Shown: one piece after another, positions 40,558 through 41,473 of the stretch
Numbering within the stretch: the first letter of the stretch is position 1
Layout: the number at the start of each line of letters is the position of its first letter
Assembly (NCBI GenBank): GCA_021841025.1
Contig: JAKBWA010000037.1
Span: 1-41,473, forward strand
Direction: 5' to 3'
DNA length: 41,473 nucleotides
DNA from: Bacillota bacterium
GTDB taxonomy: Bacteria; Bacillota; Sulfobacillia; Sulfobacillales; Sulfobacillaceae
The notes under the pieces: generated by a model
The model's input: the letters and a program-made list of their open reading frames with translations, nothing else
Told to the model about the DNA's origin: nothing
Database searches by the model: none
Program-made: the position numbers and the translations under genes

Positions 40558-41473
40558 GTGCAAGAGGATCGCTACTTTCGCCGCTTTGCCCGACGCATGG
40601 TCGGCACGGCGGGGGATCCAATTCCCGTCGATCAACAATACCGCCAGTTCATCACCGAACGCACACCCTTTCTCCGGGAGGGGCCGTCTCAAATTTTGCG
40701 CAATGGGGCCGTCAAATTCCGCCAAACTTACAGCCGTTTCTTTCAGAAGCTGGGAGGGCGTCCCAAAATCAAGAAAAAGACCGGACGACAAGCGGCGCGG
40801 CTGACCCAAGAGTTGTTCGCGTTCATCCCCCAAATCAACGCGGCTACCGGAGAAATTACCGCCTATCACCTGCACGTCGGGCCCCGCAAATTTCCTGTCG
40901 GCATGATTTCCTATAAGGCGCATCGCTCCCATGGAATGCCTTCGTCGATCCACGTCGCCGTGGAGGGCGGCCACTGGTGGCTCTCGTTTGCGGCGGAGGC
41001 CCCGAACGTGACAATGGCCGCCACGACAGTCGAGGCGACGGTGAAGCAGAGGGCCGAGGATTTGCGGCATTTATCGCCGGATCAACTGGCCAAGCGCCCG
41101 CTCGGCGGGGATCGCGGTGTCGCGAAACCGTTGATGACCTCAGATGGGCAAACCTTTGATCTCCTGCCTGTACAAAAGAAACGTATCAAAAAAGCCCGAC
41201 GCCAGCGCCAAAAATGGCAACGCCGGGGGGCACGCCGAAAAAAGGGCTCCGAGAATTAAAAGAAAGCCTATCGCAAAGCGGCTCAATATCAACAATATGA
41301 GGCGAATGTGCGTCGAGAGTATGCCCACCAAACCAGTCATGCGCTCGTCGTCAACGAAGAGAACGCACTGTATGTTTTTGAGGATTTGCGGATTCGGAAT
41401 ATGACCCATCGACCGAAGGCCAAAACGGATGCGCGAGGACGGTTTCTCGCGAATGAGGCCCAAGCCAAAGCGG
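40558..41473 (+). pseudogene. tnpB: TnpB RNA-guided nuclease, premature stop, runs off window
   Basis: GTG 40558 opens a frame with S-Q-I-L-R-N-G, F-Q-K-L-G-G-R-P-K, the RuvC-I motif G-G-D-R-G-V (Asp codon at 41110) and a basic K-K-A-R-R-Q-R-Q-K-W-Q-R helix. It then meets TAA at 41257. The same frame continues open with A-Y-R-K-A-A, Y-A-H-Q-T-S-H-A-L and the RuvC-II Y-V-F-E-D-L (Glu codon at 41380). A single CAA-to-TAA type change explains the stop. The N terminus seems shorter than in typical TnpB. The RuvC-III and zinc-ribbon part lies beyond the window. Confidence 0.82.

Larger units (their letters stand above)
40010..41473. mobile_element. IS605-type insertion sequence, decayed, right end outside window
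   Basis: Divergent tnpA (Y1 HUH, minus strand) and tnpB (plus strand) with about 20 bases between starts, the IS605/IS608 arrangement. The tnpA-proximal end lies near 40010-40080, marked by two hairpins. It is inserted about 65 bases upstream of the SufB-like gene start. Both transposon genes are interrupted, so this copy cannot move unless recoding or help in trans occurs. Confidence 0.82.

Overview
The window reads as a chromosomal segment of a moderately thermophilic, acid-tolerant aerobic Gram-positive bacterium. A Sulfobacillus-like Firmicute is my best guess, from the gene mix, roughly even base composition, frequent GTG/TTG starts with strong GGAGG-type ribosome sites, a c-di-AMP riboswitch, LCP and LysM/NlpC wall enzymes, and a heme-copper oxidase with CtaB and CtaG. 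The genus is inference; no rRNA or other taxonomic marker is present.

Layout. 1-4.1 kb: end of cytochrome oxidase subunit II, then subunits I and III, a small membrane protein, a terminator and heme O synthase CtaB. 4.2-6.7 kb: an MFS transporter converging on a thioredoxin-fold lipoprotein, then a small membrane protein. 6.9-10 kb: an S9 serine peptidase and an NfeD/SPFH pair. 10-14.5 kb: a DHA2 efflux pump divergent from its likely LysR regulator, a type-2 ferredoxin-NADP reductase and small ORFs. 15-18 kb: an acyltransferase-3 protein, a 7Fe ferredoxin and thioredoxin reductase. 18-20 kb: CtaG and a PHP-family phosphatase. 20.5-22 kb: an IS607-type element whose TnpB has lost the RuvC-I region. 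22-25.5 kb: a short conserved-looking ORF, a PpaX-like HAD phosphatase, ilvD and a zinc-ribbon protein.

25.7-26.1 kb holds no convincing gene but folds as a large structured RNA on the minus strand, resembling the HEARO/omega RNAs of IscB/IsrB with no nuclease gene beside it. It lies directly downstream of an AcuC-type deacetylase, which is divergent from a GNAT-acyl-CoA-synthetase fusion (a probable lysine acetylation/deacetylation pair). 30.9-32 kb: convergent NUDIX and PNPOx-like genes. 32.2-33.4 kb: a LysM-NlpC/P60 endopeptidase behind a c-di-AMP riboswitch. 33.5-35.3 kb: a LysR regulator divergent from two tandem small paralogous membrane proteins. 35.4-38 kb: a D,D-carboxypeptidase and an LCP ligase. 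38-40 kb: a degenerate Mrr-like protein and an orphan SufB-like protein lacking expected active residues. 40-41.5 kb: an IS605-type element with a frameshifted tnpA and a tnpB carrying an in-frame stop.

Themes: respiration (oxidase subunits, CtaB, CtaG), thiol and ferredoxin redox (TrxB, FNR, ferredoxin, thioredoxin-like lipoprotein), wall remodelling (c-di-AMP-controlled hydrolase, carboxypeptidase, LCP) and decayed transposon-encoded RNA-guided nucleases with a possible orphan guide RNA. All homology statements come from motif recognition, not from database searches.
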